Positions 1-8,054 of a DNA stretch of 64,000 bases are shown here, one piece after another. Position numbers and translations under genes: made by a program. The notes under the pieces were generated by a model. It ran no database searches. It was not told the origin of the DNA and saw only the letters and a list, made by a program, of their open reading frames with translations. Each line of letters opens with the position of its first letter. Within the stretch, counting starts at the first letter, position 1. The stretch spans positions 38,792 to 102,791 of the forward strand of contig JAPOUQ010000061.1 of the NCBI GenBank assembly GCA_026708585.1, read 5' to 3'. Source of the stretch: Gammaproteobacteria bacterium (GTDB lineage: Bacteria > Pseudomonadota > Gammaproteobacteria > Arenicellales > Poriferihabitantaceae).

Positions 1-1
1 T

Positions 2-430
2 CGCCGACTTTATCATGATCGTGTGTTGGCTGGATTCGCTGGGGGGACTGCTGATGCATTTACCTTATTTGAGAGATTTGAAGCTAAGCTTGAGAAGCAT
101 CAGGGACAATTGGTTCGTTCCGCGGTTGAATTAGCAAAAGACTGGCGGACTGATCGTTTACTCAGAAGATTAGAAGCATTGCTTGCAGTTGCAGATAATG
201 AAGCTTCATTGGTAATTTCTGGAAATGGAGATGTGATTGAGCCTGAGCAGGGTGTGATGGCCATTGGATCAGGTGGGGACTACGCTAAGGCTGCTTCGAT
301 TGCTCTTTTGGAAAATACCAAACTAGATGCTGAGGAAATCGTCAGAGCCGGTCTTGATATTGCCTCAAGAATTTGCATATATACCAACAGTAACGTGACC
401 ATTGAAGCTCTCGGTCGTCCAGAATCCTAA
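2..430 (+). CDS. hslV: HslV, ATP-dependent protease peptidase subunit (5' end cut by window)
   Basis: This is the peptidase half of the HslUV (ClpYQ) cytoplasmic protease, a proteasome-like threonine protease that degrades proteins unfolded by HslU. The frame is open from base 2, and the visible residues match HslV from the [15 protein letters not shown] stretch to its C-terminal end. The N-terminal catalytic Thr and about 35 residues lie upstream of the window, so catalytic competence cannot be judged. A GTG at base 23 is inside the conserved region and is not the true start. hslU follows with its ATG 28 bp after the stop, as usual for the hslVU operon. Confidence 0.93.
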   Translation, partial: RRLYHDRVLAGFAGGTADAFTLFERFEAKLEKHQGQLVRSAVELAKDWRTDRLLRRLEALLAVADNEASLVISGNGDVIEPEQGVMAIGSGGDYAKAASIALLENTKLDAEEIVRAGLDIASRICIYTNSNVTIEALGRPES

Positions 431-458
431 TCCTGAACCGCCCCAAAGACTCTCAACC

Positions 459-1781
459 ATGACTGAAATGACCCCCCGGGAAATTGTCGAGGAACTCGAC
501 AAGCATATTGTTGCTCAGAAAGATGCAAAACGATCGGTTGCGATCGCTCTTCGAAACCGCTGGAGGCGCATGCAACTCGATGAATCTGTGCGTCGGGAAA
601 TTACCCCCAAGAATATATTGATGATTGGGCCAACTGGAGTGGGCAAGACCGAAATTGCGCGTCGCCTTGCGCGACTTGCAAACGCTCCGTTTATCAAGGT
701 TGAGGCTACCAAATTCACGGAAGTGGGATATGTAGGTCGGGAGGTTGATTCGATTATTCGGGATTTAATGGATATGTCTATCAAGATGACCCGTGAACAG
801 GCGATGGATAAAGTTATGTCGGTGGCTGAAGAAGAGGCCGAAGAGAGAGTGCTTGATGCGTTAGTGCCTCCCGGGCGTAAGGAAAATACGGATAATGACA
901 GCGCAGCCCGTCAATTATTTCGGAAAAAGCTGCGTGAAGGTACTCTTGATGATGAGGAGATTGAAATTGAAGTGAACAATCCGAGTCTTGGTGTGGAAAT
1001 TATGGCTCCACCTGGCATGGAAGAGATGACCAGCCAATTACAGGGGTTGTTCCAGAATCTTTCAGGTCAAAAAACATCCAAGCGTAAGATGCGGGTTAGT
1101 GAGGCAGTCAAGATCATGACTGAGACAGCGGCTTCTAATTTGATTAATGATGAAGATATCAAGGCTCTGGCTCTTGAGAAAGTGGAACAAAACGGTATTG
1201 TTTTCCTTGACGAGATTGACAAAATCGTTGGCCGGTCGAGTGAGGGGCAGCGGGGAGTGGATGTATCGAGAGAGGGTGTACAACGCGACTTATTGCCTTT
1301 GGTTGAAGGATCTACTGTTTCCACCAAATATGGGATGGTCAAGACCGATCACATACTATTCATCGCATCGGGTGCCTTTCAACTAGCAAAGCCATCGGAT
1401 TTGATCCCTGAATTGCAGGGCCGTTTGCCTATCCGTGTCGAACTTCGCGCACTGGCTATCGATGATTTTGTTCGGATTTTGACCGAACCAGATGTATCTT
1501 TGACCGAGCAGTATATTGCGCTAATGAATACCGAAGGAGTACGATTGGTATTTACTCCTGAGGCAATAAGGCGAATTGCCGAGATCGCTTGGCAAGTGAA
1601 TGAACAAACAGAAAATATTGGAGCGCGCAGATTGCATACAGTAATGGAACGTTTACTGGAAGTGATTTCATTTGAAGCAGCAGACAGCTTTGGCCAGAAA
1701 GTTGAGATTGATGTTGAATACGTGGATCGTTATTTGAACGAGTTGGCTGAAGATCAGGATCTGTCTCGCTATATTTTGTAA
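459..1781 (+). CDS. hslU: HslU, AAA+ unfoldase of the HslUV protease
   Basis: HslU is the hexameric ATPase that unfolds substrates and feeds them to HslV. From the ATG at 459 the protein is 440 residues, close to the E. coli length of 443. Walker [10 protein letters not shown] is at residues 57-65, Walker B with FLDEIDK lies near residue 250, and the poorly conserved I domain falls between them. The C-terminus DLSRYIL is the tail that inserts into HslV and activates it. The frame stays open upstream into hslV (TTG at 402), but family alignment supports the start [10 protein letters not shown]. It is the second gene of the hslVU operon. Confidence 0.96.
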   Translation: MTEMTPREIVEELDKHIVAQKDAKRSVAIALRNRWRRMQLDESVRREITPKNILMIGPTGVGKTEIARRLARLANAPFIKVEATKFTEVGYVGREVDSIIRDLMDMSIKMTREQAMDKVMSVAEEEAEERVLDALVPPGRKENTDNDSAARQLFRKKLREGTLDDEEIEIEVNNPSLGVEIMAPPGMEEMTSQLQGLFQNLSGQKTSKRKMRVSEAVKIMTETAASNLINDEDIKALALEKVEQNGIVFLDEIDKIVGRSSEGQRGVDVSREGVQRDLLPLVEGSTVSTKYGMVKTDHILFIASGAFQLAKPSDLIPELQGRLPIRVELRALAIDDFVRILTEPDVSLTEQYIALMNTEGVRLVFTPEAIRRIAEIAWQVNEQTENIGARRLHTVMERLLEVISFEAADSFGQKVEIDVEYVDRYLNELAEDQDLSRYIL

Positions 1782-1980
1782 GTAGAATCACAACGCTTGT
1801 GTTATCTATTTCTTGTGAGTGGATACAGAAGCAGAGAAACTTGTCGTTTGTGAAACGAGGAGATGAATGGAAAGGGAATTAGACTTAAACGTTCCAAGGG
1901 ATAACCCATTGATGGCTTTGTCTCGGTTAACTCGGTCAGAAATAACATGACTGAAACCTGAACAGTATCTATACCAAAGA

Positions 1981-2007
1981 TTGGCACTCGCAATGCCAGA
2001 GTGCTAA
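1981..2007 (+). promoter_or_regulatory. CIRCE operator (HrcA site) upstream of rpoH
   Basis: The sequence is TTGGCACTC, a 9-base spacer, then GAGTGCTAA. This differs from the CIRCE consensus (TTAGCACTC-N9-GAGTGCTAA) at one base. It ends 39 bp before the rpoH start codon. CIRCE is bound by the repressor HrcA, which normally controls groESL and dnaK. The position implies that HrcA represses sigma-32 synthesis. hrcA itself is not in this window. Confidence 0.85.
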
Positions 2008-2046
2008 AATGACTCCATAACATTAATATTTAGATGAGAATTTACG

Positions 2047-2901
2047 ATGACACAGAGTGTATCAGCTAACTACGATATGGTTGCAAGCGATAATCTTGGA
2101 GGATATCTTCGTGCAGTTCATGCTGCACCAGTACTGACGGCTGAACAAGAGTATGAACTCGCTACCCGATATCGCAATGAGGCTGATATTGAAGCGGCTC
2201 GTCAGCTTGTGGTTTCACACTTGCGACATGTAGTGAAAGTTGCTAGAGGCTTTATGGGATATGGTTTACCCATGGCGGATTTGATTCAGGAAGGAAGCAT
2301 TGGCCTTATGAAGGCAGTAAAGCGTTTTGATCCGAGTCGAGATGTGCGTTTGGTATCCTTCGCCGTACATTGGATTCGTGCCGAGATTTATGACTATGTT
2401 CTGAAAAACTGGCGTTTGGTTAAAGTTGCGACAACCAAGGCCCAGCGCAAGTTGTTTTTCAATCTTCGCAAATCCAAACCCAAACTGGGATGGATGAATG
2501 ATAGTGAAGTTCAGGATATGGCGGCTAGTCTTGATGTTGATGCAGAGACTGTTCGAGAGATGGAGTCTCGGATGAGCGGTGCAGATGTAGCATTTGATGT
2601 ATTAGCAGAACCCGATCCCGATAAAACAACTTTTTCGCCTTCTCAGCATTTGGGTGATATGCGCTACAACCCTGAATCTTTGTTGATGAAAAATGAATAT
2701 GAGACGGAATCACGTAATCAATTGACCCAAGCATTGGAACAACTAGATGACCGAAGTAAGGATATTGTGGTTCGACGTTGGTTGAGCGAGGACAAGCCAA
2801 CATTGCATGATTTAGCAGATGAGTATAGTGTGTCTGCGGAGCGAATTCGCCAGATTGAAAAACGTGCTATGGAAAAGATGAAGCACGTAATCACAATTTA
2901 G
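2047..2901 (+). CDS. rpoH: RNA polymerase heat-shock sigma factor RpoH (sigma-32)
   Basis: Sigma-32 directs RNA polymerase to heat-shock promoters. The 284-residue product has the group-3 sigma layout: region 2 with DLIQEGSIGLMKAVKRFD at residues 78-95, the diagnostic RpoH box QRKLFFNLR at 133-141, and a region 4.2 helix-turn-helix at about 252-280 (RIRQIEKRAMEKM). The CIRCE operator just upstream suggests HrcA control in addition to whatever protein-level control operates. It follows hslVU, itself a heat-shock operon in E. coli, after a 265-bp gap, and is probably a separate transcript. A hairpin terminator lies about 100 bp after the stop. Confidence 0.97.
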   Translation: MTQSVSANYDMVASDNLGGYLRAVHAAPVLTAEQEYELATRYRNEADIEAARQLVVSHLRHVVKVARGFMGYGLPMADLIQEGSIGLMKAVKRFDPSRDVRLVSFAVHWIRAEIYDYVLKNWRLVKVATTKAQRKLFFNLRKSKPKLGWMNDSEVQDMAASLDVDAETVREMESRMSGADVAFDVLAEPDPDKTTFSPSQHLGDMRYNPESLLMKNEYETESRNQLTQALEQLDDRSKDIVVRRWLSEDKPTLHDLADEYSVSAERIRQIEKRAMEKMKHVITI

Positions 2902-2995
2902 TAGAGATTCGGTCAGGGCAATAAAGCCCATATTTCGTTATTTACTTATATTGTGGTGTAGACAACATAAGTGTTAGCATACACTACACCATTCA

Positions 2996-3033
2996 TGGCC
3001 CGCCGGTATTGACAGCGCGGGCCACTCTTTTTT
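2996..3033 (+). terminator. Rho-independent terminator after rpoH
   Basis: The 8-bp stem TGGCCCGC (2996-3003) pairs perfectly with GCGGGCCA (3017-3024) across a 13-nt loop and is followed by CTCTTTTTT. A second inverted repeat, TGGTGTAG (2954-2961) with CTACACCA (2984-2991), sits just upstream and may extend the structure. Confidence 0.8.
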
Positions 3034-3189
3034 CTGAATTTGTATTCTGTACCTTGCGTAAATCCGCGTACATACTGTTATTTCCCAATCTATTTCAGAA
3101 AGAAGTAGTGGTTTTGAGCCAAATTAATCCAGTATGATTTTCCTGTATTCTGGCATAAACTGGACTGAGTTGCTTATTTTTTCCAAGAA

Positions 3190-3466
3190 GTCATTTTCCA
3201 GTAGTTCTTATTCAAGCAACCAGATCGTATATACCCATTGGTTGCGGTGATTCCGAGTACCCGATTCTTGTGATAATGTCGCAACAGAAGGGAGGTTTTC
3301 GGAAAGCCTCGGTATGATCGCCCCAGTGTGTACGAAAGCTTAGGCTAGGTGCGGAGCAAAAACTCAGAAGAAAAAGAGTAGCCTGTGCGTTAACATCGTC
3401 GAGTCGTGAGTGGTCAAATGCAACAATTTTACGTAGGCAATACAACCGCTCACGAGTGGTTTTTTG
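3190..3466 (+). ncRNA. Candidate small RNA ending in an intrinsic terminator
   Basis: No convincing gene lies between rpoH and the small coding region at 3640, yet the stretch has ordered structure on the plus strand. GCAACCA (3216-3222) pairs with TGGTTGC (3239-3245). GAGGTTTT (3292-3299) pairs with AAAGCCTC (3303-3310) over a short loop. It ends with a terminator at 3445-3466: ACCGCT, loop CACG, AGTGGT, then six T. A terminator with no gene before it suggests a transcript of about 250 nt. I checked it by eye against 6S RNA, tmRNA and RNase P RNA and saw no match. The 5' end is not defined. Confidence 0.3.
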
Positions 3467-3639
3467 TGGTCTTGTTTGTATCGTTTTCAGCTTGCTTACA
3501 TCATTTCACGATACACATATTTTCTTCTTTCTAAGAGTTCTTTGTAGGTTGTTTCTTCGATATCGTCTATAATTTTGTTTATGAGTTCTCGAGCGGTCCA
3601 AAATCGTTCATTTGTATTTATTCGAGATGATTTTGATCA

Positions 3640-3870
3640 ATGCCTACACACTTTGATATCGGAAAAGAGGTCTCTCTGATCGAGATTATCAATCTTCCCG
3701 GGGAAGGGTTCGTAGCTGAATTGCGAATTGAAAATGCATCGTATATGTTTGATAGACGTGGTTTACAGCATCTCATTATTGAGAAACAAAAAATCGGGCT
3801 TAACGCGAGTGTCGAAGAATATGCCCTAGCTCGGATCAATAATTTCAGTTCGGCTTTTGGTGAAAGATAA
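3640..3870 (+). CDS. Small hypothetical protein, 76 residues
   Basis: I do not recognise this protein. The 76-residue reading frame has ordinary composition and codon choice for this genome (Glu- and Ile-rich, no long low-complexity run), which is the main reason to keep it. No good ribosome binding site is seen before the ATG. No signal peptide or membrane segment is visible. An open frame on the opposite strand covers the same interval but translates to a less protein-like sequence. It stands alone between the candidate small RNA and the AT-rich region before the phasin gene. Confidence 0.35.
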   Translation: MPTHFDIGKEVSLIEIINLPGEGFVAELRIENASYMFDRRGLQHLIIEKQKIGLNASVEEYALARINNFSSAFGER

Positions 3871-4184
3871 TCGGTGGAACTCATAGATCAAATACCGGAC
3901 TGATCTTTGCATTTTCTGCGTTTGAACCATGTGTGCTCGAAGTTCATACTTGCACGCTCGTGTTGAATACAGGATCGGATATTTCTGTTTTTTGATCTCG
4001 TGATCGTACAGTTGAAAAACTATCCAATTGTATTCACATACAACTTCCTAAGCGCACTGAATCTTTCATACAAAGGAAAAGTGATCGTTTTTTTTTTTTT
4101 GAAAAATTGCCTGAGATAGACAAGTTTAAAATAATATATAAATAATATATATAATATTAATAAATATATAAAATATATATTATA

Positions 4185-4224
4185 TTGCGCTGCACAATAA
4201 AAACTATTATGATGCACTGCACAA
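4185..4224 (+). promoter_or_regulatory. Two tandem palindromic operators before the phasin gene
   Basis: Two related sites, TTGCGCTGCACAA (4185-4197) and ATGCACTGCACAA (4212-4224), start 27 bp apart and share GC-N-GC symmetry plus the tail CTGCACAA. They lie 35-74 bp before the phasin ATG, next to a possible -10 (CATAAT, 4235-4240). TGC/GCA-rich sites of this kind are known for PhaR-type repressors, which leave the DNA when they bind nascent PHA. Assigning these sites to PhaR is inference. Upstream lies a very AT-rich block (about 4080-4184) with a run of 13 T at 4088-4100. Confidence 0.5.
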
Positions 4225-4258
4225 AAAATATTTCCATAATGTAAACGAGGTAATTCTT

Positions 4259-4564
4259 ATGAACACAGAAAAAATAAATAAAGCTTTGGCTCCAGCCGTT
4301 GAGTTCAATCGCCTGGTCCTGAATAACATGAAAACGGTTTTCTCTATGCAGACAGAAAGTCTTAGGGCCTATGCAGAGTTGGGCTTTAAGAATCTCAATG
4401 ATGGTCTTGATGTTAAGAGCGTTGAAGATCTTAAAACCTATGCCGAAAGTCAGCAATCAGTCATTAAGGAAGTAGGCGAGCAAGTGACTCGTGATCTTGA
4501 AGCGCTTGGTGAAATGAATGCCAAATTTGTGGAAGAAGCACGCAAATTGTCAGTCAACAAATAA
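4259..4564 (+). CDS. phaP: Phasin family protein (PHA granule-associated)
   Basis: Phasins coat polyhydroxyalkanoate storage granules. The 101-residue product is amphipathic and helical with no signal peptide. The FNRLVLNNMKTVFSMQTES and LKTYAESQQSV stretches are typical of the Phasin_2-type family. A Shine-Dalgarno sequence (ACGAGG) stands 9 bp before the ATG. Paired palindromic operators lie directly upstream and a strong terminator directly downstream, so it is monocistronic. No other PHA gene (phaC, phaA, phaB, phaR) is in the window. The symbol is by family; biochemical role is inferred. Confidence 0.85.
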   Translation: MNTEKINKALAPAVEFNRLVLNNMKTVFSMQTESLRAYAELGFKNLNDGLDVKSVEDLKTYAESQQSVIKEVGEQVTRDLEALGEMNAKFVEEARKLSVNK

Positions 4565-4604
4565 CATGCTTTGTTCGGACTTCGATTCGAGCACAGAAAC
4601 CTGA

Positions 4605-4648
4605 AAAATCCCCGACAGTTTCTTGCTGTTGTCGGGGATTTTCTTTTG
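4605..4648. terminator. Bidirectional intrinsic terminator between phaP and the dehydrogenase gene
   Basis: A 13-bp perfect stem, AAAATCCCCGACA (4605-4617) with TGTCGGGGATTTT (4630-4642), is followed by TTTTC-rich sequence on the plus strand and by poly-T on the minus strand. It sits between two convergent genes and can serve both. Confidence 0.85.
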
Positions 4649-4701
4649 GGATGTTGGTGTACAGGTAATCGAATAGGAAATTAGTGCCAATACAAAAGGG
4701 T

Positions 4702-7146
4702 TTAAACTTTAACTCGCGTCATGTCAGGATCATAAAATGCTCGGCGATGGAGTTTGGCTGGAATCCTTTGGGTTGCGATTTCAAGTTCATATGTGCCACA
4801 GTCAAGCCAGTCATCTTGCACTCCATTGGGGTTGCGAACATAACCTAGACCGATTGCGCAATCCACTGTGTGTCCGTATCCGCCACTGGTTAACCAGCCA
4901 ACTCGCTCTCCATCACGATATATGGTTTCTCGGCCAATGAGGGAGATTTCTGGAGAATTGATCGAAAACCCCATTAAACGTTTGGTAAGGGGATTTGACA
5001 ACTGCTTCTCAAGAGCTTGACGCCCCGTGAAATCGTAGGAGGTGCCTAGTTTTACTGCAAATCCAAGACCCGCCTCAAGGGGAGTATGATCCGGGGTCAA
5101 ATCGGTTCCCCATGCTCGATAAGCCTTCTCCAGACGCAACGTTTCAATGGCACGATAGCCTGCATCAGCGATTCCATGTGCGAATCCCGCCTCCATCAAG
5201 GTCTGGTAAATTTGAGTTGCATCCTCGCGTCGACAATGCAACTCCCAGCCAAGCTCTCCCACATAAGTTACTCGTGCCGCTAGTACTCTCCTTCCTTGTA
5301 TTTGGATATGACGGACGCTGGAAAATGGAAAGTCTGCGTTTTCAAATGAACCCTCTGCTACAGTCTTTAGCACTGACCGAGACTTGGGACCCATAAGAGA
5401 CAAGACTGCGAACCGATCGCTGACATCTTCAAGATGGATCGATTCGCCGGATCGAAAATGACTCTCGATCCAATGTCGGTCATGAGTGATAAACCCGGTA
5501 CCCGTCACGATGTAGAAGTGATCTGGTGCTAGGCGGGATACGGTCAGATCACACTCAATGCCGCCGCGACTGTTCAACATCTGAGTGTAGCGCAATTGCA
5601 TGGGTTGGCAGTCTACGTTGGCAGCGCAGATTCGATTGAGAGCAGGACCAGCATCGGATCCACGAATTTCAAATTTTGCAAAGGAAGTCTGATCCATGAT
5701 GGCCACACGCTCGCGTACAGCTCGGTGTTCCTCACTCACGTATTCAAACCAGTTGGGTCGATCAAATGAGTAGTGATCTTCCGGTATGACTCCCGAGGGC
5801 GCAAACCAGTTCGGCCTTTCCCATCCCATTTTCTCTCCGAAACAGGCACCCCTTTGTCTCAAGTTTTCATACAGCGGTGATTGTCTGGCACCCCGGGCAC
5901 TATTATGTTCCTCGGAAGGCCAGGCGATGGTATAGTGCTTGCCATAAAGTTCCAGAGTTCTTGCCTGTATCCATTTACGATTGCGGTGAACAGAACCGAA
6001 TCGCCGGATGTCTACTGCCCACAAATCGTAGGGCGGCTCGTCAGCAACAATCCATTCTGCCAGTGCCTTGCCAGCACCTCCACCAGCAGCAATGCCGAAT
6101 GCATTGAAGCCAGCACCGACAAAATATCCACGCACTTCAGGAGCCTCACCGAGAATAAAATTTCCATCCGGGGTAAAACTCTCCGGACCGTTGATTAGTT
6201 GCTTAATGCCAACTTCGCCCAAGGCCGGCAATCTGGGTAAGGCAAGGGCCATCATCGGTTCAAAATGATCCCAGTCTGGGTCCAGTAACGTGAAGCGAAA
6301 ATCATCTGGTAAGCCGTCTTCCGCCCATGCTATGGGGTTGGGCTCGTATCCTCCCATGATGAGACCACCTACTTCTTCCTTATAATAAGTCAGTCGGTCT
6401 GGATCCCGAAGAGTAGGCAGGTTTGATGTAACTCCAGCAATGGGTTCAGTTATCAGGTATTGATGTTGAACCGAGATCAGTGGCACATTGACTCCGGCAA
6501 GTATTCCGAATTCTCTGGCCCATTGTCCGCAACAATTGACCACAATACCGACTTCGATTGTTCCCTTGGTAGTTTTCAGTCCATTCACCCTGCCTTCTTT
6601 CACATCCACTGCCGTGACAGCACAGTTCTCAACGATTTGAACTCCCCGTTCTCTTGACCCCTTGGCTAGGGCCTGAGTAATATCACTTGGATTGGTCTGA
6701 CCATCGGTCGGCAAGTATGCCGCCCCGATAACATCGTCGATATTCATCAGCGGCCACAATGTCTGTGCCTCCTTGGGTGTTAGGATTTGCATATCTAAAC
6801 CAAAACTATTTGCGGTTGTAGCCTGACGCTTTATCTCCATCATTCTTTCGGAATTGCACGCTAGCCGCAATCCTCCGTTCATTTTCCATCCAGCTGCTTG
6901 TCCAGTTTCCTGTTCGAGTCTTTTGTACAAATCGACGGAATGTCCCAACAGTTGGGTAATGCCGGCCTGGTTGCGTAACTGGCCTACCAAGCCTGCCGCA
7001 TGCCATGTGCTACCACTTGAAATTTCCTGACGTTCAAGCAGGATCACATCAGTAATGCCCAATCTTGCTAGGTGATAGGTTGTGGAACAGCCCATGATTC
7101 CACCTCCCACTACGACTACGTGGGCTTTGCCCGGCAGCGAACTCAT
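4702..7146 (-). CDS. Dimethylglycine/sarcosine dehydrogenase-like flavoprotein with GcvT domain
   Basis: The 814-residue protein has an N-terminal DAO-type FAD domain (dinucleotide motif GGGIMG at residues 14-19) and a C-terminal aminomethyltransferase (GcvT/tetrahydrofolate) domain from about residue 430. The motif SGSTWHAAG places His49 where dimethylglycine and sarcosine dehydrogenases bind FAD covalently. These enzymes demethylate N-methylated glycines and pass the C1 unit to tetrahydrofolate. There is no signal peptide, so it is cytoplasmic. Its ATG overlaps the stop of the upstream kinase gene by 4 bp. It is the last gene of a transporter operon that probably imports its substrate. Exact substrate (dimethylglycine, sarcosine or another methylated amine) is not decided by sequence. 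Confidence 0.85.
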   Translation of the reverse strand: MSSLPGKAHVVVVGGGIMGCSTTYHLARLGITDVILLERQEISSGSTWHAAGLVGQLRNQAGITQLLGHSVDLYKRLEQETGQAAGWKMNGGLRLACNSERMMEIKRQATTANSFGLDMQILTPKEAQTLWPLMNIDDVIGAAYLPTDGQTNPSDITQALAKGSRERGVQIVENCAVTAVDVKEGRVNGLKTTKGTIEVGIVVNCCGQWAREFGILAGVNVPLISVQHQYLITEPIAGVTSNLPTLRDPDRLTYYKEEVGGLIMGGYEPNPIAWAEDGLPDDFRFTLLDPDWDHFEPMMALALPRLPALGEVGIKQLINGPESFTPDGNFILGEAPEVRGYFVGAGFNAFGIAAGGGAGKALAEWIVADEPPYDLWAVDIRRFGSVHRNRKWIQARTLELYGKHYTIAWPSEEHNSARGARQSPLYENLRQRGACFGEKMGWERPNWFAPSGVIPEDHYSFDRPNWFEYVSEEHRAVRERVAIMDQTSFAKFEIRGSDAGPALNRICAANVDCQPMQLRYTQMLNSRGGIECDLTVSRLAPDHFYIVTGTGFITHDRHWIESHFRSGESIHLEDVSDRFAVLSLMGPKSRSVLKTVAEGSFENADFPFSSVRHIQIQGRRVLAARVTYVGELGWELHCRREDATQIYQTLMEAGFAHGIADAGYRAIETLRLEKAYRAWGTDLTPDHTPLEAGLGFAVKLGTSYDFTGRQALEKQLSNPLTKRLMGFSINSPEISLIGRETIYRDGERVGWLTSGGYGHTVDCAIGLGYVRNPNGVQDDWLDCGTYELEIATQRIPAKLHRRAFYDPDMTRVKV

Positions 7147-8024
7147 GTCTGCAGGGCCTCGAATTCTTGCATGGCACTCTCGAACCGGTCAAGATTTTCT
7201 TCGGTGTAAGAACGATAGTCTACATCTAATGTGGAGTGAATTTCCGAGACCATACTCCACATGCTTTCACGCAAAAGAGAAGCACACTTCATGGCACTAT
7301 AGGCCATCCATAATCGCTCATTCACTGGCTTTTCGAAATAGGATTCGAGTAACCAGTGCTCCTGATTTTCATTAAGGCCATTGTTTGAAGCCAAGCCGCC
7401 CAGGTCGAACAGTGGGCTGTTGAAACCTGCATAATCAAAATCAATTAACCAAATACGTTTCCCATCATCAAGGAAATTTGCGGCGAGCAGATCATTATGT
7501 CCAAACACGATATCTACAGGTCCTACCCACTCTTCAAGTTTCTTCGCCTTATCCAGTAGCTCGGGTAGTTTCTGCTTCATTCGACTACCATCAGCTTCCA
7601 GTGTGGATGCATAGTCACGAACGACATGGAATACCCAGAACATCAGTATGGGTCCTCGTAGATACCGTGGAATTTCCTGATGACAAGTTCGAAGTAGCGG
7701 CAGAATGCGTTCCAGATTGCCAGTTTCGCAAATATCTTCTTCACGAAAAGTCTTTCCCTCTATGTGTTCCAACACCATAATTCCAGGTTGGTGATAAATG
7801 ATCATCGGAGATATTCCGGCCGCATGCGCGGCTTGATTGGCTGCAAGTTCGTTGAAGCGCAGTATTCCGTGAACGGGGATATCTTCACCTGTGCGGACAA
7901 AGTATCGTCGGCCACCGGATTCGACTACAAAATTTGCATTGGTGATGCCTCCTGATACAGGTTTAGGTTCTACCGTCTCGTCCCAGAGGTCAAGATGCCT
8001 GATTTGATCGATAATGTTCGTCAT
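7143..8024 (-). CDS. Choline/aminoglycoside kinase-like phosphotransferase
   Basis: This 293-residue protein belongs to the APH/choline-kinase fold. The catalytic loop HNDLLAANF (His176, Asp178, Asn183) and the metal-binding IDFDYAG at 194-200 are both intact. The N-lobe SGGITNANF is the nucleotide-binding loop. Relatives phosphorylate choline, ethanolamine or other small hydroxylated amines with ATP. It lies between the betaine-type permease (30 bp gap) and the dehydrogenase (4-bp overlap), so a quaternary or methylated amine is a reasonable substrate guess. That is inference from context. Confidence 0.75.
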   Translation of the reverse strand: MTNIIDQIRHLDLWDETVEPKPVSGGITNANFVVESGGRRYFVRTGEDIPVHGILRFNELAANQAAHAAGISPMIIYHQPGIMVLEHIEGKTFREEDICETGNLERILPLLRTCHQEIPRYLRGPILMFWVFHVVRDYASTLEADGSRMKQKLPELLDKAKKLEEWVGPVDIVFGHNDLLAANFLDDGKRIWLIDFDYAGFNSPLFDLGGLASNNGLNENQEHWLLESYFEKPVNERLWMAYSAMKCASLLRESMWSMVSEIHSTLDVDYRSYTEENLDRFESAMQEFEALQT

Positions 8025-8054
8025 GGATAATTGGTCGATGAAAGTTGGAAAAAT

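Noticed and set aside
2954..2991. Possible tRNA-like fold in the inverted repeats after rpoH
   Set aside because: No T-loop (GTTCRA) or acceptor stem pattern; the structure is better explained as part of the terminator region. No tRNA was recognised anywhere in the window.
3212..3445. Minus-strand frame of 77 codons after rpoH
   Set aside because: Composition is not protein-like, it has no ribosome site, and it is antisense to the candidate structured RNA.
4020..4217. Minus-strand frame through the AT-rich block before phaP
   Set aside because: It translates to low-complexity Ile/Tyr/Phe sequence produced by the AT-rich DNA.
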